A stretch of DNA of 64,000 bases from Mesorhizobium liriopis (lineage in GTDB: Bacteria; Pseudomonadota; Alphaproteobacteria; Rhizobiales; Rhizobiaceae): assembly GCF_024053505.1 (NCBI RefSeq), contig NZ_JAMXQS010000007.1, positions 124,001 to 188,000 on the forward strand, read 5' to 3'. Made by a program: the position numbers and the translations under genes. Shown piece by piece: positions 7,894 to 17,418 of the stretch. How positions within the stretch are numbered: position 1 is the first letter of the stretch; each line of letters begins with the position of its first letter. The notes under the pieces were generated by a model. The model did no database searches and had not been told where the DNA came from. It saw only the letters and a list, made by a program, of their open reading frames with translations.

Positions 7894-8300
7894 GGCGTCG
7901 TCAAAACCACGGAAGGGGCGGAGCGCGTATGGACCCCGTGCCAGACGGCCTCGATATTGTTGCCGTCGGGGTCGAGCACGAAGGCGGCGTAATAGCCGGG
8001 GTGATAGGATCGCTCGCCGGGCGCGCCGTTGTCCGTGCCGCCGGCAGTCAGGGCCGCTTGGTGGAAACGCCCCACCGTTTCGCGGTCGCGTGCCTGAAAG
8101 GCCAGATGAACGCGGCTCGGACCCTGCGCATCCATCGCGTCGATCCAGAGCTCGTCGGCGGCGAAGTGTGTCGGGCTTTCGTGGATGGCATCGGCGCGGC
8201 CGATCGCAGAAAGCACGGCGCGATAGAAGCGTTTCGATTTCTCGAGATCGGCCACGCGCAGATGCAGATGGTCGATCAGGCGGCCCTGATGGAATTCCAT
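7890..8300 (-). CDS. VOC/glyoxalase-fold protein
   Basis: The 136-residue protein has two beta-alpha-beta-beta-beta modules: IDHLHLRVADLEKSKRFYRAVL at the start and YYAAFVLDPDGNNIEAVWH at the end. The histidine after ID and the glutamate in NIEAVW are the usual metal ligands of the vicinal oxygen chelate fold. Such proteins include glyoxalases, dioxygenases and resistance proteins; the substrate here is unknown. GGAG lies 7-8 bp before the ATG. It is the first gene of a two-gene unit with the AbrB transporter. Confidence 0.8.
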   Translation of the reverse strand: MEFHQGRLIDHLHLRVADLEKSKRFYRAVLSAIGRADAIHESPTHFAADELWIDAMDAQGPSRVHLAFQARDRETVGRFHQAALTAGGTDNGAPGERSYHPGYYAAFVLDPDGNNIEAVWHGVHTRSAPSVVLTTP

Positions 8301-8376
8301 TGCCCGACTCCGTTGCGTGGGTCAGTAGGCCCGTGAGGGGAAGGGGGCAAGGGGAAAGAGGAGGTGCGGCTCCCGG

Positions 8377-8460
8377 CCCTTCGCATGGCTCAGGGCGTTC
8401 GACACTCGAAGAGCCATCTCCATGGCTCTTCGTCGGCCTCTGGCCGACCGCGTCTCACCC
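8377..8460. repeat. Intergenic palindromic repeat, family A (second copy)
   Basis: Reads CCTTCGCATGGCTCAGGGCG and then a perfect hairpin, CGAAGAGCCAT-CTCC-ATGGCTCTTCG (8407-8432), followed by a CGGCC/GGCCG stem and the ending CGTCTCACCC. Compared with the copy at 4682, several stem bases have changed on both arms together (for example AAAAG to AAGAG opposite TTTT to TCTT), so pairing is preserved. That suggests the RNA or DNA hairpin is selected. Confidence 0.7.
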
Positions 8461-8501
8461 CCCTTGAGGGGAGGGTGACCTCACGCGCTATTGTTGGACG
8501 A

Positions 8502-10517
8502 TCAGGCGATCCTGCCGCCGCCCTGTTTGGTGATGGCCACGACCGCCGGACGGACCGGCATGTCGGGCTTGAAGTCGGGCCAGCGGGTGGAAAGGTCCTC
8601 GTAGTAGGACAGGCGGCCGAAGCCTTCCCAGTCCTCACCGCCATCGCCCGGATGCTGCACGGCGACGAAGGCCGTTTCTTCATCCGGCGTGAACTGTGGG
8701 CCGCACATTTCCGCACCCACCGGCACGCGGAAGAAGAGCTTGGAGGTGGCGCGTGCGTCGCCTTCCGTGTCGACCGCCCAAAGGCCGTCCGTGCGGCCCG
8801 TGCCCTTGGGGCTGTTGCCGTCGGTTGAAACCCAGAGGCGGCCTGCGGCGTCCACCGCGCAGTTGTCGGGCATGCCGAACCAGCCATTCGCGGTGGTGGC
8901 GGTCGAGAACGACGCGCCGACTTCGGCCACGCTCGGGTCGCCGCATTTGAGCAGCACTTCCCACTTGGCCGTGGTGGCCGCGAAGTCGCCACCGTCCTCG
9001 GCGATCTCGATGATGTGGCCGAAGGCGTTTTCCGCGCGCGGGTTGGCGGCGTCGATCTGGCTGTCCTTGCGCTTGGTGTTGTTGGTCAGCATGACATAGA
9101 CCTTGCCGTTCATGCCGTTGGGCTGCACGTCCTCGGGGCGGTCCATCTTGGTGGCGCCGAGCAGGTCGCCCGCGCGGCGCGCTTCGATCACCACATCGGC
9201 CTGGGAGTTGAATCCGTTTTCAGGCGTGAGCGGGCCGGTGCCGTGCGTGAGCGGCAGCCACGCAACCGTGCCGTCCTCGCCGAACTTCGCCACATGGAGC
9301 GTGCCGTGGTCGAGCAGGTCCATGTTGGCGGCGCGGTCCTGCGCGTTGAATTTTCCCTCGGTCACGAATTTGTAGACATAGTCGAAGCGCTCGTCGTCGC
9401 CGAGATAGAAGACCACGCGGCCATCCTTGTTGACGATCGATTCCGCGCCCTCGTGCTTGAAGCGGCCGAGTGCCGTGCGCTTCTTCGGCACGGAATTGGG
9501 GTCCATCACGTCCACTTCGACGACCCAGCCGAAGCGGTTCGGCTCGTTGGGCTCCACCGACACGTCGAAGCGGTCGTGGAACTCGTTCCAGGCATAGGTG
9601 CCCTCGGGAAGCCCCAGGCGCTTGTAGTTCGCGGCCTCGGGGTGGTCAGCCGGCAATTCGCCGCCGAAATAGCCGTGAATGTTTTCTTCCGACATGATGT
9701 AGGTGCCCCAGGGCGTGACGCCGCCGGCGCAGTTGTTGATCGTGCCGAACACCTTCGTGCCGGTGGCGTCGGCATGGGTCTTGAGGCGGTCATGGCCTGC
9801 GGCGGGGCCGGAAATCCGCATTTCCGTGTTGGCCGTGATGCGGCGGTTGAGCTTGCCTTCGCGGTTCGCGCGCCACTTGCCGTTTTCACGCACGATCTCG
9901 ACGATCGTGCCGCCATGGGCCGCCATCTCGATGTCGACGCGGTGTCTGTCCGCCGGCTTGATCTCGAGCTCGGCGACGGTCTCGGACGGGTCTTTCTTGT
10001 CGGCCTTCTGCACCACCTGGACGATGCCGGGGAACATCAGGTGCTCGTTGGTGTATTCGTGGTTCACCACGAGCAGGCCGCGGTTCTGAGCGCCGTCGAG
10101 CGGGATGAAGCCGACATAATCGTTGTTGTAGCCGAACTGGCGGGCCTGCGCTTCCGGTGTCTGGTTCAACGGATCGAAGTCGGGCGCGTCGGGAAAGAGC
10201 GGGTCGCCCCAACGCAGCAGCACATCGGCGTCGTAGCCCTTGGCGACATGGTGATGCTCATCGACGCCGGCCTCGACCTCGTCGAAACTGAAGGCCGAGC
10301 CGTACGCTGCCTTGGCCTCGTCGGCCGCAACGAGCGCCAGCGGGGACACGGTCGCGGTGATGGCCGAAACGGCGAGCGCGCCGCGCAGGAAGCCGCGGCG
10401 CGAGAAACGGGCCGAGATGATCTCGCCCATGGTCGGATTGGCGGAGGGGTTATGACCGGGACCATCGGCCTCTTCGAGCAGGCTCGTGCGGAAGGGTTTG
10501 TGGTTCTCTGCGGTCAT
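8502..10517 (-). CDS. PhoX-like (DUF839) Tat-exported phosphatase
   Basis: A 671-residue periplasmic protein. The twin-arginine signal is at about residues 38-70 (FSRRGFLRG followed by a hydrophobic stretch and ending AKAAYG). The PhoX/DUF839 domain follows, with NNDYVGFIPL, LLVVNHEYTNEHLMFPG and NNCAGGVTPWGTY, regions that bind calcium and iron in characterised PhoX enzymes. The family hydrolyses phosphomonoesters and is typically induced by phosphate starvation; I see no obvious pho box here. The ATG at 10517 has GAAGAGGA upstream; a longer in-frame extension lies in repeat DNA and is unlikely to be translated. Confidence 0.85.
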   Translation of the reverse strand: MTAENHKPFRTSLLEEADGPGHNPSANPTMGEIISARFSRRGFLRGALAVSAITATVSPLALVAADEAKAAYGSAFSFDEVEAGVDEHHHVAKGYDADVLLRWGDPLFPDAPDFDPLNQTPEAQARQFGYNNDYVGFIPLDGAQNRGLLVVNHEYTNEHLMFPGIVQVVQKADKKDPSETVAELEIKPADRHRVDIEMAAHGGTIVEIVRENGKWRANREGKLNRRITANTEMRISGPAAGHDRLKTHADATGTKVFGTINNCAGGVTPWGTYIMSEENIHGYFGGELPADHPEAANYKRLGLPEGTYAWNEFHDRFDVSVEPNEPNRFGWVVEVDVMDPNSVPKKRTALGRFKHEGAESIVNKDGRVVFYLGDDERFDYVYKFVTEGKFNAQDRAANMDLLDHGTLHVAKFGEDGTVAWLPLTHGTGPLTPENGFNSQADVVIEARRAGDLLGATKMDRPEDVQPNGMNGKVYVMLTNNTKRKDSQIDAANPRAENAFGHIIEIAEDGGDFAATTAKWEVLLKCGDPSVAEVGASFSTATTANGWFGMPDNCAVDAAGRLWVSTDGNSPKGTGRTDGLWAVDTEGDARATSKLFFRVPVGAEMCGPQFTPDEETAFVAVQHPGDGGEDWEGFGRLSYYEDLSTRWPDFKPDMPVRPAVVAITKQGGGRIA

Positions 10518-10676
10518 GGTCGTCCTCTTCGCGGGCTGCCTGGGGCGGTGGCTTGCGGGGTGGGGACTAGGACAGGGGGATGACAGGGGGATGACGGTTT
10601 CGGGCGATGAGGCCGCCTGAATGGTTGGCGGTGGGGAATGTGGCGTCGTGCGATCAGAGGTTCGCGATGTGGCCAC

Positions 10677-10830
10677 GTCACCCCCACCCCGTACCCCTCC
10701 CAACAGGTGGGAGGGGAGACGTCATCGTTTCACTCACACTTGGAGCTCGATACCTGGCTTGAAAGAAAAGGCGCGACGGGCATGTCCTCCCCTCCTCCTT
10801 GTGGGGAGGGGTAAGGGGTGGGGGTGAGGT
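10677..10830. repeat. Intergenic palindromic repeat, family B (second copy)
   Basis: The left arm GTCACCCCCACCCCGTACCC (from 10677) and the right arm GGGTAAGGGGTGGGGGTGA (to about 10828) are inverted copies about 30 bp long around a 95-bp centre. The centre shares a CTCG(A/G)..CCTGGCTT segment with the other copies. Together with short spacers it fills the 345-bp gap between the PhoX-like gene and the CDF gene; no gene is visible there. Confidence 0.7.
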
Positions 10831-10862
10831 CTCCGCCCGCACCACCCCACCGAACCATCGCC

Positions 10863-11816
10863 TCAAGCGAACGGCACGGCGGTTGCGCCCGGCGGCAGCT
10901 TGGCTTCCTGGTCGGGCTCGACATGGATGACCACACGCACGCTCGGGATATCGGCCTTGAGGGCCTCCTCGATACGGTCGCAGATGGCATGGGCGTCGCC
11001 GACGCTCATCGCCTGATCGACCACCAGATGAAACTCGATAAAGGTCGCGCGGCCCGCGACGCGGGTCTTGAGATCGTGGATCTCGAGCGCGCCCTGGGCA
11101 TGGGTCGAGATGATCGTGCGGATGCGATAGGTTTCCGCCATATCCACACCGGTATCCATCAGGCCTTGGACTGAGCTGTTCACCAGCTTCCAGCCCTGCC
11201 AGAGGATGTTGATGCCGACCAGAAGCGCCAGAAGCGGGTCGAGGATCGGGATGCCGCTCATGACCGCCGCGACGAGGCCGACGATCACGCCGATGCTGGT
11301 CACCACATCGGTCATGATGTGATGGCCGTCGGCGACGAGTGCCGGCGAGCGGTGCTTGTTGCCGCCGCGGATCAGGAGAAGCGCCCAGACGGCATTGACG
11401 GCGGCCGCCACGCCGTTGATCGCCAAACCCTCCCAAGGGGCGTCGATGGGGGCCGGGGCGCGTAAACCCACAAAGGCTTCCCGCGCGATCAGAAGGGCCG
11501 CCACGATGATCAGCACGCCTTCGAGCACGGCCGAGAAATATTCCGCCTTGTGGTGGCCGAAGGGGTGTTCGTCATCGGCCGGGCGGTGGGAAACGGTGAT
11601 GGCATAAAGCGCGACGGTCGCCGCGATCACGTTGACGATGGATTCGAGCGCGTCCGAAAACAGCGCCACTGAGCCGGTGACGCGCCAGGCGAGGAACTTC
11701 AGCGCCATCACGCCGAGCGAGACGACGATCGACGCGAACGCCATGCGCGCGACGAAGCGCTTGCCGTCGGTTTCGGGAGCGGCACCGGTCACTGTGTGCG
11801 AGTCGGCCTGGATCAT
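10863..11816 (-). CDS. Cation diffusion facilitator (CDF) metal exporter
   Basis: A 317-residue protein with six membrane spans (residues about 25-215) and a cytoplasmic C-terminal ferredoxin-like dimerisation domain (about 220-310). The metal-site motifs are SDALESIVN in span 2 and a HHIMTDVVTS segment in span 5; HPFGHHKAEY in the loop between spans 2 and 3 is typical of the family. CDF proteins export zinc, iron, manganese or cobalt in exchange for protons. A histidine at the first motif of span 5 with aspartate below fits a zinc-type site, but selectivity is an inference. It appears to be a single gene. Confidence 0.88.
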   Translation of the reverse strand: MIQADSHTVTGAAPETDGKRFVARMAFASIVVSLGVMALKFLAWRVTGSVALFSDALESIVNVIAATVALYAITVSHRPADDEHPFGHHKAEYFSAVLEGVLIIVAALLIAREAFVGLRAPAPIDAPWEGLAINGVAAAVNAVWALLLIRGGNKHRSPALVADGHHIMTDVVTSIGVIVGLVAAVMSGIPILDPLLALLVGINILWQGWKLVNSSVQGLMDTGVDMAETYRIRTIISTHAQGALEIHDLKTRVAGRATFIEFHLVVDQAMSVGDAHAICDRIEEALKADIPSVRVVIHVEPDQEAKLPPGATAVPFA

Positions 11817-12036
11817 GGGGCAGCTATGGCCGAGCGGTCCGGCTCTGTCGAGATGGTGCCGATGCCCGACGCATGCCGCCGCGTCGACGCAAGGGCGTGA
11901 TCGACGGCATGATCGAGGGGCCGCGCGCGGTCGGCGTCCGGGTGATGGCCGGCGCGCCCGGGCGCTGAAGCAGGAGGCCGCCCCAGTACCCTGAGCCGGC
12001 TTACCTCAGGCGGAAATCAGAATGCGGCGGCGGCGC

Positions 12037-14226
12037 TCAGGCCGCCTTTTCCCTTTTCCGCTTGGGCAGGTGCGCCACGACGTTCTCGATCATGCGCATG
12101 CCGGCATCCGAGCCGAGCGACATGATCGATTCCGGGTGGAACTGAACGGCCGCGACCGGCTCCTTGCGGTGCTCGAAGGCCATGATCACGCCGTCCTCGG
12201 TTTCGGCCGTCACCGTGAAGTCGTCGGGCAGGCGCACGGGATCGGCGAAGATCGAGTGGTAACGGCCGACCGTCACTTCCTTCGGCAACCCCGAGAAGAT
12301 CACGCCCGGCTTCGACACGTTGATGCGCGAGGGTTTGCCGTGGACCGGCACATGCAGTTGCCGCAAGGTGCCGCCGTAAGCCTCGGTCAGCGCTTGCAGC
12401 CCCAGGCACACGCCGAAAATCGGCAGATCGCGGCTGCGCGCCTTCTTGATGGTTGCCGCGCAGTCGAAATCCTTGGGCAGGCCGGGGCCGGGGGAAAGCA
12501 CCACGAGGTCGGGCTTGAGGCGCTCGAAGAGTTCCTCGGGCACCGGCGCGCGCACGGTGGAGACATTGGCTCCCGTCTGGCGGAAATAGTTCGCGAGCGT
12601 GTGGACGAATGAGTCCTCGTGATCGACGAGGAGGATGTTGACGCCTTCGCCGACGCGCGAGGGCACGCGCTCGGGCGCGGGCGCATTGCCCGCGCGGGCT
12701 TCGCGAATGGCGGCGAGCATGGCCGATGCCTTGAGTTCGGTTTCAGCTTCCTCCTCCTCGGGGATCGAATCGAAGAGCAGCGTCGCGCCCGCGCGGACCT
12801 CGGCGATGCCGTCCTTCAGCCGGATTGTGCGCAAGGTGAGGCCGGTGTTGAGGTCGCCGTTGAAATGCACCATGCCGACCGCCCCGCCATACCAGGCGCG
12901 CGGGCTCTTCTCGTGCTCCTCGATGAAGCGCATGGCCCAGAGCTTGGGCGCGCCGGTGACGGTGACGGCCCAGGCGTGGGAAAGGAACGCGTCGAAGGCG
13001 TCCATCTCGGGGCGCAAACGGCCCTCGATATGGTCCACGGTGTGGATCAGCCGCGAATACATCTCGATCTGGCGGCGGCCGATCACGCGCACCGAACCCG
13101 GCTCGCAGACGCGGCTCTTGTCGTTGCGGTCCACATCCGAGCACATGGTCAGCTCGGACTCGTCCTTCTTGGAGTTGAGCAGTTTGATGATCTGCTCGGA
13201 GTCCGCGATCGCGTCCTCGCCGCGCTTGATGGTGCCCGAGATCGGGCAGGTCTCGACGCGGCGGCCCTGCACGCGCACGAACATCTCGGGCGAGGCGCCG
13301 ATCAGGAACTCGTTCTCGCCGAGATTGATGAAAAAGGAATAGGGCGAGGGGTTGATGCTCTTGAGCCGCCGCGAAATGGCGGAAGGCCGCGAGGCGCAGG
13401 TCTCGTAGAAGGTCTGGCCCGGAACCACCTCGAACAGATCGCCGCGATGAAAACTCGGCATGGCCTTGCGCACGAGCGCCGCATATTCGCCGGGCTCATG
13501 GTCGCCGCGACCGGGAATGCGGTCGGTGGTCTGGAAGGGCGCCTCGGTTTCCTCGCGGGCGATGCCGTCGGTCGCGAAATCCTCGCCCGAAAACTCATAG
13601 GCGTCGATCCAGGCCTTGGCCGAGTAGTGATCGACCACGAGGATTTCGTCGGGCAGGTAGAGCACGAGATCGCGCTGGGTCTGGGGCCGCGCGAGCGTGT
13701 GGGTGATGGGATCGAACTGGAAGGCGAGATCGTAGCCGAAGGCGCCGAACAGGCCGAGATTGGGGTCCTCGGAGGAGCGGAACAAGGCGACGATGGCGCG
13801 GAGCACGGAGAAGACGGAGGGCGCGCGGGAGCGTTCCTCTTCGGTCAGGATCGCGGGCGGCGTGGCAACGCGCAAATGGAGCAGCGTGCCGGTTTCCTCC
13901 TCGACGCTCACCTCACTGAGCGCCTTCACCGCGCGGGCGAAGGCCGGCATCAGCGCCTCTCCGCGCTTGTTCAGCGCTTCGATGCGCACCGAACGGTCGC
14001 GCGAGGACACCATCAAGGGCGGATCGACGATGGCCGTGTCCCAGCGCGTGTAGCGGCCCGGATATTCGTAGTTCGAGGAAAAGACCGCGCCGCGCCGCGT
14101 GTCGAGCGCGTCGATGAAGCCATCGATGGCGCCCTGATAGGGCACGGCCCGGCGGCGGCGGGCGACCTCGATCCCGCCTTCGGTCGTGTAGCGCTCGGTC
14201 CCGTCCGCCGAAACTTCTGCTGTCAT
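12037..14226 (-). CDS. trpE(G): Fused anthranilate synthase TrpE(G)
   Basis: A 729-residue fusion of the chorismate-binding component I (about residues 1-515) and the glutamine amidotransferase component II (about 530-725), the arrangement and length typical of rhizobia. Component I shows [22 protein letters not shown] and [11 protein letters not shown]. The amidotransferase part shows [10 protein letters not shown] with the nucleophilic cysteine and QFHPESI with the catalytic histidine-glutamate pair. It makes anthranilate from chorismate and glutamine, the first step of tryptophan synthesis. It is preceded by trpL (14338-14385) and an intrinsic terminator (14262-14299), so it is regulated by transcription attenuation. 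The ATG at 14226 follows an AGGGA sequence. Confidence 0.97.
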   Translation of the reverse strand: MTAEVSADGTERYTTEGGIEVARRRRAVPYQGAIDGFIDALDTRRGAVFSSNYEYPGRYTRWDTAIVDPPLMVSSRDRSVRIEALNKRGEALMPAFARAVKALSEVSVEEETGTLLHLRVATPPAILTEEERSRAPSVFSVLRAIVALFRSSEDPNLGLFGAFGYDLAFQFDPITHTLARPQTQRDLVLYLPDEILVVDHYSAKAWIDAYEFSGEDFATDGIAREETEAPFQTTDRIPGRGDHEPGEYAALVRKAMPSFHRGDLFEVVPGQTFYETCASRPSAISRRLKSINPSPYSFFINLGENEFLIGASPEMFVRVQGRRVETCPISGTIKRGEDAIADSEQIIKLLNSKKDESELTMCSDVDRNDKSRVCEPGSVRVIGRRQIEMYSRLIHTVDHIEGRLRPEMDAFDAFLSHAWAVTVTGAPKLWAMRFIEEHEKSPRAWYGGAVGMVHFNGDLNTGLTLRTIRLKDGIAEVRAGATLLFDSIPEEEEAETELKASAMLAAIREARAGNAPAPERVPSRVGEGVNILLVDHEDSFVHTLANYFRQTGANVSTVRAPVPEELFERLKPDLVVLSPGPGLPKDFDCAATIKKARSRDLPIFGVCLGLQALTEAYGGTLRQLHVPVHGKPSRINVSKPGVIFSGLPKEVTVGRYHSIFADPVRLPDDFTVTAETEDGVIMAFEHRKEPVAAVQFHPESIMSLGSDAGMRMIENVVAHLPKRKREKAA

Positions 14227-14261
14227 TGAACCCGTTCCCTGATCTTTGTTCGGGCGACGGT

Positions 14262-14299
14262 CAAAGAAAAAGGCCGCCCGGAGAATTCCGTTGCGGCCA
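14262..14299 (-). terminator. trp attenuator terminator
   Basis: On the minus strand, GGCCGC (14293-14298) pairs with GCGGCC (14272-14277), followed by TTTTTCTTT. A competing antiterminator can form because GCGGCCGC right after the trpL stop codon (14331-14338) can pair with the same GGCCGC arm. This is the classical arrangement in which a ribosome stalled on the Trp codons favours readthrough into trpE(G). Confidence 0.85.
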
Positions 14300-14337
14300 C
14301 TTGGAGTGTCTTGCACGCATGCGCAAGGGAGCGGCCG

Positions 14338-14385
14338 CTAGTTCGGCTGCCACCACCAGTTCGCGTTTGCGTGCTTGACGATCAT
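14338..14385 (-). CDS. trpL: trp operon leader peptide
   Basis: Encodes MIVKHANANWWWQPN, 15 residues with three consecutive Trp codons directly followed by the attenuator. Rhizobial trpL peptides have this WWW core. In Sinorhizobium meliloti the corresponding transcript is leaderless, and both the released RNA and the peptide act in trans. Here the ATG lies 7 nt after the predicted -10 box, so the mRNA probably also begins at the ATG; no ribosome-binding site is needed or seen apart from the promoter-embedded CTCC. The gene is too short for routine gene finders. Confidence 0.93.
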   Translation of the reverse strand: MIVKHANANWWWQPN

Positions 14386-14392
14386 GGGAGGA

Positions 14393-14421
14393 GTGTTAGC
14401 GGGGAACCGCGCCGCACGCAA
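14393..14421 (-). promoter_or_regulatory. Promoter of trpL-trpE(G)
   Basis: On the minus strand, TTGCGT (14416-14421) and TAACAC (14393-14398) have a 17-bp spacer; 7 nt follow before the trpL ATG. It lies in the 45-bp gap after the MFS gene stop codon. Confidence 0.65.
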
Positions 14422-14429
14422 TGGCTCAT

Positions 14430-15983
14430 TCAATCCATGTGCACCGCAGGAGCCCCCGCGCCACCTGCAGCCTGCGGCTTGCGCAGGAAGAGGGCGAGCG
14501 GCATGGCGGCGAGCGTCACCAGCATCATCAGCTTGAAGTCGTCCACGTAAGACACCATCAGCGCCTGCGCGTTCACCAGACTGTCCACCTGCGACAGTGC
14601 GGTCGGATCGCCCCGCGCGGCGAGCGGCGAGATGGCCCAGAGATTCGGGTTGAAGGGCGTGACGGCCGTGCTGAGCTCGGCATGGTTGATCTGCGTGTTG
14701 CGCGTCAGGATCACCGTCACGACCGAGATACCGATCGAGGAGCCGAGGTTTCGCACGAGGCTGAACAGGCTCGTCGCGTCGGTTCGGAAGCGCGGCGGGA
14801 GCGTGGCGAAGGCGACCGTGGAAAGCGGCACGAAGACGAGGCCCAGGCCCAATCCCTGCACGACACCCGAGACGATGATGATGTGATCGTCCATCTGCGG
14901 CGTGAAGCCGGTCATCCAGTAGAGCGAAAGCGCGGTCAGCGAGAGCCCGGCGGTGACCAACAGACGCGCGTCGATCAGCTTCACCAGTTTGCCCACCAGA
15001 AGCATCGAGATCATGGTGCCCACGCCGCGCGGGGCCATCACGAGGCCGGTCAGCGTGGTGGAATGGTTGAACAGGCGCGACAGCATCGGCGGCAAGAGTG
15101 CCAAGCTCGCGAGCAGGATCACGCCGACCACGAAGATGAAGATCAGACCGGTCACGAAATTGCGGTCGCGGAAGATGGTCGGATCGATAAACGGGTTCTT
15201 GGCGGTGGCCAGATGAATGGTGAACACCCAGAAGCCGGTGAGCGACAGGCCGAGCTCGATCCAGATTTCGGCCGCCGAGAACCAGTCCACCTCGCCGCCG
15301 CGGTCGAGCATCAGCTGCAGCGCGCCCACGCCCAGCGAGAGCATGGCGAAGCCGAAGAAATCGAAGCCGCGCAGGCGCGTCGCAATGCGGGGGAGATAGG
15401 CAGCGGAGCCCAGAAACGCGATGATGCCGACCGGCAGGTTGACGAAGAACACATAGCGCCAGTTGAGCGTCTCGGTCAGCCAGCCGCCGAGCGTCGGGCC
15501 GATGATCGGGCCGACCATGATGCCGGCACCCCAGAGCGCCATGGCCGAGCCGTGGTTTTCCTTAGGATTGATGTCGAGCAGAAAGGTCTGGCTGAGCGGC
15601 ACGATGGCGGCACCGAACAGGCCCTGCAGCACGCGGAACAGCACCATGGTTTCGAGGCTCCAAGCGAGCCCGCACATCATGGAGGTGATCGTGAAGCCGG
15701 CAATGGAGGTCAAGAACAGCTCGCGGCGGCCGAAGCGGTCGGACAGCCAGCCGGTGAGCGGCGTCATGATGGCGGCGGCGACGATATAGGAGGTCAGGAC
15801 CCAGTTGATCGTGTCCTGGCTGGCGTTGAGATCGCCCACCATGTCCGGCAAAGCCACGTTCGCGATCGTGGTGTCGAGCACCTGCATGATGGTGCCGAGC
15901 ATGATCGAAACGGTGATCAGGCCGCGATGGGGAAACCCGCCGGCAGCGGCGGCAGGTGCCTGCATGGTGGTGGTGGCGCTCAT
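14430..15983 (-). CDS. emrB: DHA2-family (EmrB-type) drug efflux permease
   Basis: A 517-residue major-facilitator protein with 14 predicted membrane spans. The motifs VLDTTIANVALPDMVGDL in span 1, GWLSDRFGRRELF after span 2 and GPTLGGWLTE are those of the DHA2 (EmrB/QacA) family. It exports hydrophobic drugs by proton antiport and normally works with an EmrA membrane-fusion protein to cross the outer membrane. The ATG at 15983 has GAGGAGCTG about 8 bp upstream. It is the third gene of marR-emrA-emrB, about 140 bp after emrA. The substrate is unknown. Confidence 0.88.
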   Translation of the reverse strand: MSATTTMQAPAAAAGGFPHRGLITVSIMLGTIMQVLDTTIANVALPDMVGDLNASQDTINWVLTSYIVAAAIMTPLTGWLSDRFGRRELFLTSIAGFTITSMMCGLAWSLETMVLFRVLQGLFGAAIVPLSQTFLLDINPKENHGSAMALWGAGIMVGPIIGPTLGGWLTETLNWRYVFFVNLPVGIIAFLGSAAYLPRIATRLRGFDFFGFAMLSLGVGALQLMLDRGGEVDWFSAAEIWIELGLSLTGFWVFTIHLATAKNPFIDPTIFRDRNFVTGLIFIFVVGVILLASLALLPPMLSRLFNHSTTLTGLVMAPRGVGTMISMLLVGKLVKLIDARLLVTAGLSLTALSLYWMTGFTPQMDDHIIIVSGVVQGLGLGLVFVPLSTVAFATLPPRFRTDATSLFSLVRNLGSSIGISVVTVILTRNTQINHAELSTAVTPFNPNLWAISPLAARGDPTALSQVDSLVNAQALMVSYVDDFKLMMLVTLAAMPLALFLRKPQAAGGAGAPAVHMD

Positions 15984-16122
15984 TGGCGGAACAGCTCCTC
16001 GGACGCGGGCTTTCCGCGCCACAGGCCGCAAGCGCGCATCGGCAACGCGGGCGGCGACAAACTTCCGGCCTCGAAGAAAAGGAGACCCACCCGGCCGAGG
16101 TCAAGCCGGGTGAGCCTTAAGG

Positions 16123-17418
16123 TCAGTTCGCCTTGTTCAGGTCGGCCGCCCAGGCGGTGGACCAGCCGGGCGCCCATTCCGCGATCCAGTGCGGAATGCC
16201 CCGCGCCATGCCCGTATCGACGGACACGTCCGCGCTCATGCCGGTGCGCAGCAGAAGCTTGGCGTCGTTCTCTTCGAGCTTGAGCCGCACCGGGATGCGC
16301 TGGGTGACCTTCACCCAGTTGCCGGTGGCGTTCTGGGCGGGCAGGAGCGAGAACTCCGCACCCGTGCCGGCGCCGATCGCGTCGACCTTGGCGTGAAGCG
16401 GCTGGCCGGGGAAGGTGTCGAGCTCGACTTCCGCTTCCTGGCCGACCGTCATATGGGTCAGCTGCGTTTCCTTGAAGTTCGCATCGATCCAGGTGTCGCC
16501 GGTCTCGACCAGCGAGAAGAGGCCGGTGCCGATCGCCACGAACTGGCCGGCCTTGACGGACGCCGCCTGCGAGATGATGCCGTCGGTCGGCGCACGCACG
16601 GTGGTCTGGTCGAGATCGTAGGCGGCCTTGTCGCGGGCGGCGAGAGCCGCGAGCACGCTTGGATGGGTGTCGGTTTCGATATCCGGATCGCCGCCGAGCG
16701 CCGCCTTCGCACCCGCCACGGCCTGGGCTGCCGCACGGCTCGCGTCACGCGCCTTGTCGAGATCGCGCTGGGCGGTGTCGAGCGAGGAGCGGGCCGCGAT
16801 GCCGCGCGTGTTCAGCGCCGACTGCCGGCCGAGTTCGGTCTTGAGGTAGGACACCTCATTGTTCGCCGACTGTTCCTGCGCCACCGCCTGGCCATAGGCC
16901 GAGCGCAGCTGCTCGACCTGAAGGCGCGCGCCGGCGAGCGAAGCTTCAGCCTGTTGAAGCGCGATGCGGTAGGGCGCGGGATCGACCGTGAAGAGCACGT
17001 CGCCGCCCTTGACCGTCTGATTGTCGGCGAAATTGACGTTCTGGATGCGACCAGACACCTGGCTCGCCACGATCACGCGCGGCTGGCGGATATTGGCGTT
17101 CTCGGTTTCCTGGATGCGCCCGCCGGTGACATAGACGTAGGAGCCGCCGGCCACCAGCGCGAGCGGCAGGGCCGCCATCAGGAAATAGCGGGTGTCCCGG
17201 CGCTTAGGCTTGCCCGGTGCCGGCTGCGGCTCGGGCGCCATGGCGGGCGCGGGCGCGGCAACCGGTGCCGAAGCGGGAAGGGCGGCCGGGGCTGTCGGCT
17301 CGCGCTTGGCTTCCGCCTCGCGGTTCACCTCGCCCAGCGCCTCGCGCGCGGGCTCGTCGTTGAGCGCCTCGGGGAGCTTTGCCGGCTCAGCCTTGTCGAA
17401 TTTCGTGATCGCGTTCAT
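16123..17418 (-). CDS. emrA: HlyD/EmrA-family membrane fusion protein
   Basis: The 431-residue protein has a long Ala/Pro-rich cytoplasmic N-terminus (about 1-75), one membrane span (YFLMAALPLALVAGGSYVYV), a split biotinyl-lipoyl domain (VIVASQVSGRIQNVNFADNQTVKGGDVLFTVD and TVRAPTDGIISQAASVKAGQFVAIG) and an alpha-helical hairpin between the halves. It bridges the EmrB-type pump and an outer-membrane channel. Its ATG overlaps the marR stop by four bases, so the two are co-translated. The long proline-rich N-terminus is unusual for EmrA. Confidence 0.88.
   Translation of the reverse strand: MNAITKFDKAEPAKLPEALNDEPAREALGEVNREAEAKREPTAPAALPASAPVAAPAPAMAPEPQPAPGKPKRRDTRYFLMAALPLALVAGGSYVYVTGGRIQETENANIRQPRVIVASQVSGRIQNVNFADNQTVKGGDVLFTVDPAPYRIALQQAEASLAGARLQVEQLRSAYGQAVAQEQSANNEVSYLKTELGRQSALNTRGIAARSSLDTAQRDLDKARDASRAAAQAVAGAKAALGGDPDIETDTHPSVLAALAARDKAAYDLDQTTVRAPTDGIISQAASVKAGQFVAIGTGLFSLVETGDTWIDANFKETQLTHMTVGQEAEVELDTFPGQPLHAKVDAIGAGTGAEFSLLPAQNATGNWVKVTQRIPVRLKLEENDAKLLLRTGMSADVSVDTGMARGIPHWIAEWAPGWSTAWAADLNKAN

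Noticed and set aside
9015-10583. 522-codon open frame opposite the PhoX-like gene
   Set aside because: Antisense open frame caused by high GC codon bias; low-complexity Val/Arg/His composition and no recognisable domain.
11817-12036. Possible small gene between the CDF gene and trpE(G)
   Set aside because: Short open frames exist, but none has a ribosome-binding site or recognisable sequence; I see nothing else in this stretch.
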